A DNA stretch of 5,504 bases from JBFMDU01 sp034431935 (GTDB lineage: Bacteria; Chloroflexota; Dehalococcoidia; GIF9; JBFMDU01): positions 1 through 5,504 of the forward strand of contig DAOUCU010000035.1 in the NCBI GenBank assembly GCA_034431935.1, read 5' to 3'. Under the pieces are notes generated by a model. It did not search any database and was not told the DNA's origin. It was given only the letters and a program-made list of their open reading frames with translations. This document shows positions 5,188-5,504 of the stretch, one piece after another. Position 1 is the stretch's first letter, and every line of letters starts with the position of its first letter. Both the position numbers and the translations under genes were made by a program.

Positions 5188-5504
5188 ATGCTGGGCGCAA
5201 TTGCCGGTGACATCATCGGCTCATCGTACGAATGGCACTACACCAAATCGACCGACTTTGAGCTTTTCACCCTCGATTCCCGCTTCACCGACGACACGGT
5301 GCTGACCGTGGCCGTGGCCGACTGCATCCTGCACGGCAAGGACTATGCCGCCGCCTTCAAGGAGTATGGCCGCCGCCACCCCTACGCCGGCTACGGCAGC
5401 ATGTTCCTGCAATGGCTGGACAGCGACAGCCCTGCCCCCTACAACAGCTTCGGCAACGGCTCGGCGATGCGGGTCAGCCCGGTGGGCTTTGCCTTCTCCA
5501 GCCT
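5188..5504 (+). CDS. ADP-ribosylglycohydrolase (ARH/DraG family), N-terminal part only
   Basis: The 105 readable codons run off the right edge. The start MLGAIAGDIIGSSYE is the classic ARH/DraG N-terminus. SRFTDDTVLT (31-40) carries the FTDDT motif whose Thr and Asp residues bind the Mg ions of the active site. GNGSAMRVSPVG (89-100) is the second conserved stretch (usually GNGAAMR). These enzymes remove ADP-ribose from proteins or nucleic acids in the cytoplasm; a full protein is typically about 250-350 residues, so more than half is outside the window. It follows the DUF2779 nuclease by 20 nt with a good AAGGAGG, so it is probably in the same operon. The substrate cannot be told from sequence. 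The gene is GC-rich like the host flank, so it may be a resident gene rather than part of the AT-richer cassette. Confidence 0.9.
   Translation, partial: MLGAIAGDIIGSSYEWHYTKSTDFELFTLDSRFTDDTVLTVAVADCILHGKDYAAAFKEYGRRHPYAGYGSMFLQWLDSDSPAPYNSFGNGSAMRVSPVGFAFSS

Noticed and set aside
1..5504. CRISPR array, tRNA, rRNA or insertion sequence, prompted by the Cas4-like gene
   Set aside because: I see no regularly spaced direct repeats, no tRNA-like cloverleaf, no rRNA-like stretch and no transposase or terminal repeats.

Overview
The window is bacterial DNA with closely packed genes and Shine-Dalgarno-led starts. It looks like an accessory, defence-like neighbourhood in a GC-rich genome. The flanking genes (the left gene, the WYL regulator, the nuclease at 3701-5167 and the ADP-ribosylglycohydrolase) are GC-rich with high GC at third codon positions. 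The block from about 1600 to 3690 is clearly more AT-rich. By hand count, 43 of 60 bases are G+C in 1141-1200 and 24 of 60 in 1681-1740. I cannot assign the organism. A GC-rich anaerobe such as a member of the Chloroflexota would fit, but that is a guess.

Layout. A gene of unknown function runs leftwards off the left edge (minus strand, start at 260 or further upstream). A divergent intergenic region follows, holding an 18-bp inverted repeat (500-517) and a sigma70-like promoter (552-581). Everything after that is on the plus strand. First is an HTH/WYL/WCX transcriptional regulator (611-1576). A second, near-identical copy of the inverted repeat (1581-1598) lies directly after its stop codon. 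Next is a uracil-DNA glycosylase superfamily protein with four cysteines placed as in Fe-S type UDGs (1603-2379). It touches a broken RNase H-like (YprB-type) exonuclease gene (2379-2942). An Nmad3-like protein (about 2875-3678) follows; its conserved N-terminus is present, but its start codon appears to be ACG. Then come a two-nuclease protein (3701-5167; Cas4/RecB-like PD-(D/E)XK plus a DUF2779 DEDD-type domain) and the start of an ADP-ribosylglycohydrolase (5188 to the right edge).

How they may work together (inference). The two matching inverted repeats bracket the WYL gene, one in the divergent promoter region and one just before the AT-rich cassette. They are good candidates for operators through which the WYL protein controls itself and the cassette. 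The cassette combines a base-excising enzyme fold (UDG), a nucleotide-modification-associated domain (Nmad3), a 3'-5' exonuclease-like protein (now broken) and a Cas4-like nuclease. That combination suggests sensing or processing of modified or foreign DNA. The exonuclease lesions and the lost Nmad3 start codon suggest that part of the system is decaying in this genome, unless they are assembly errors.
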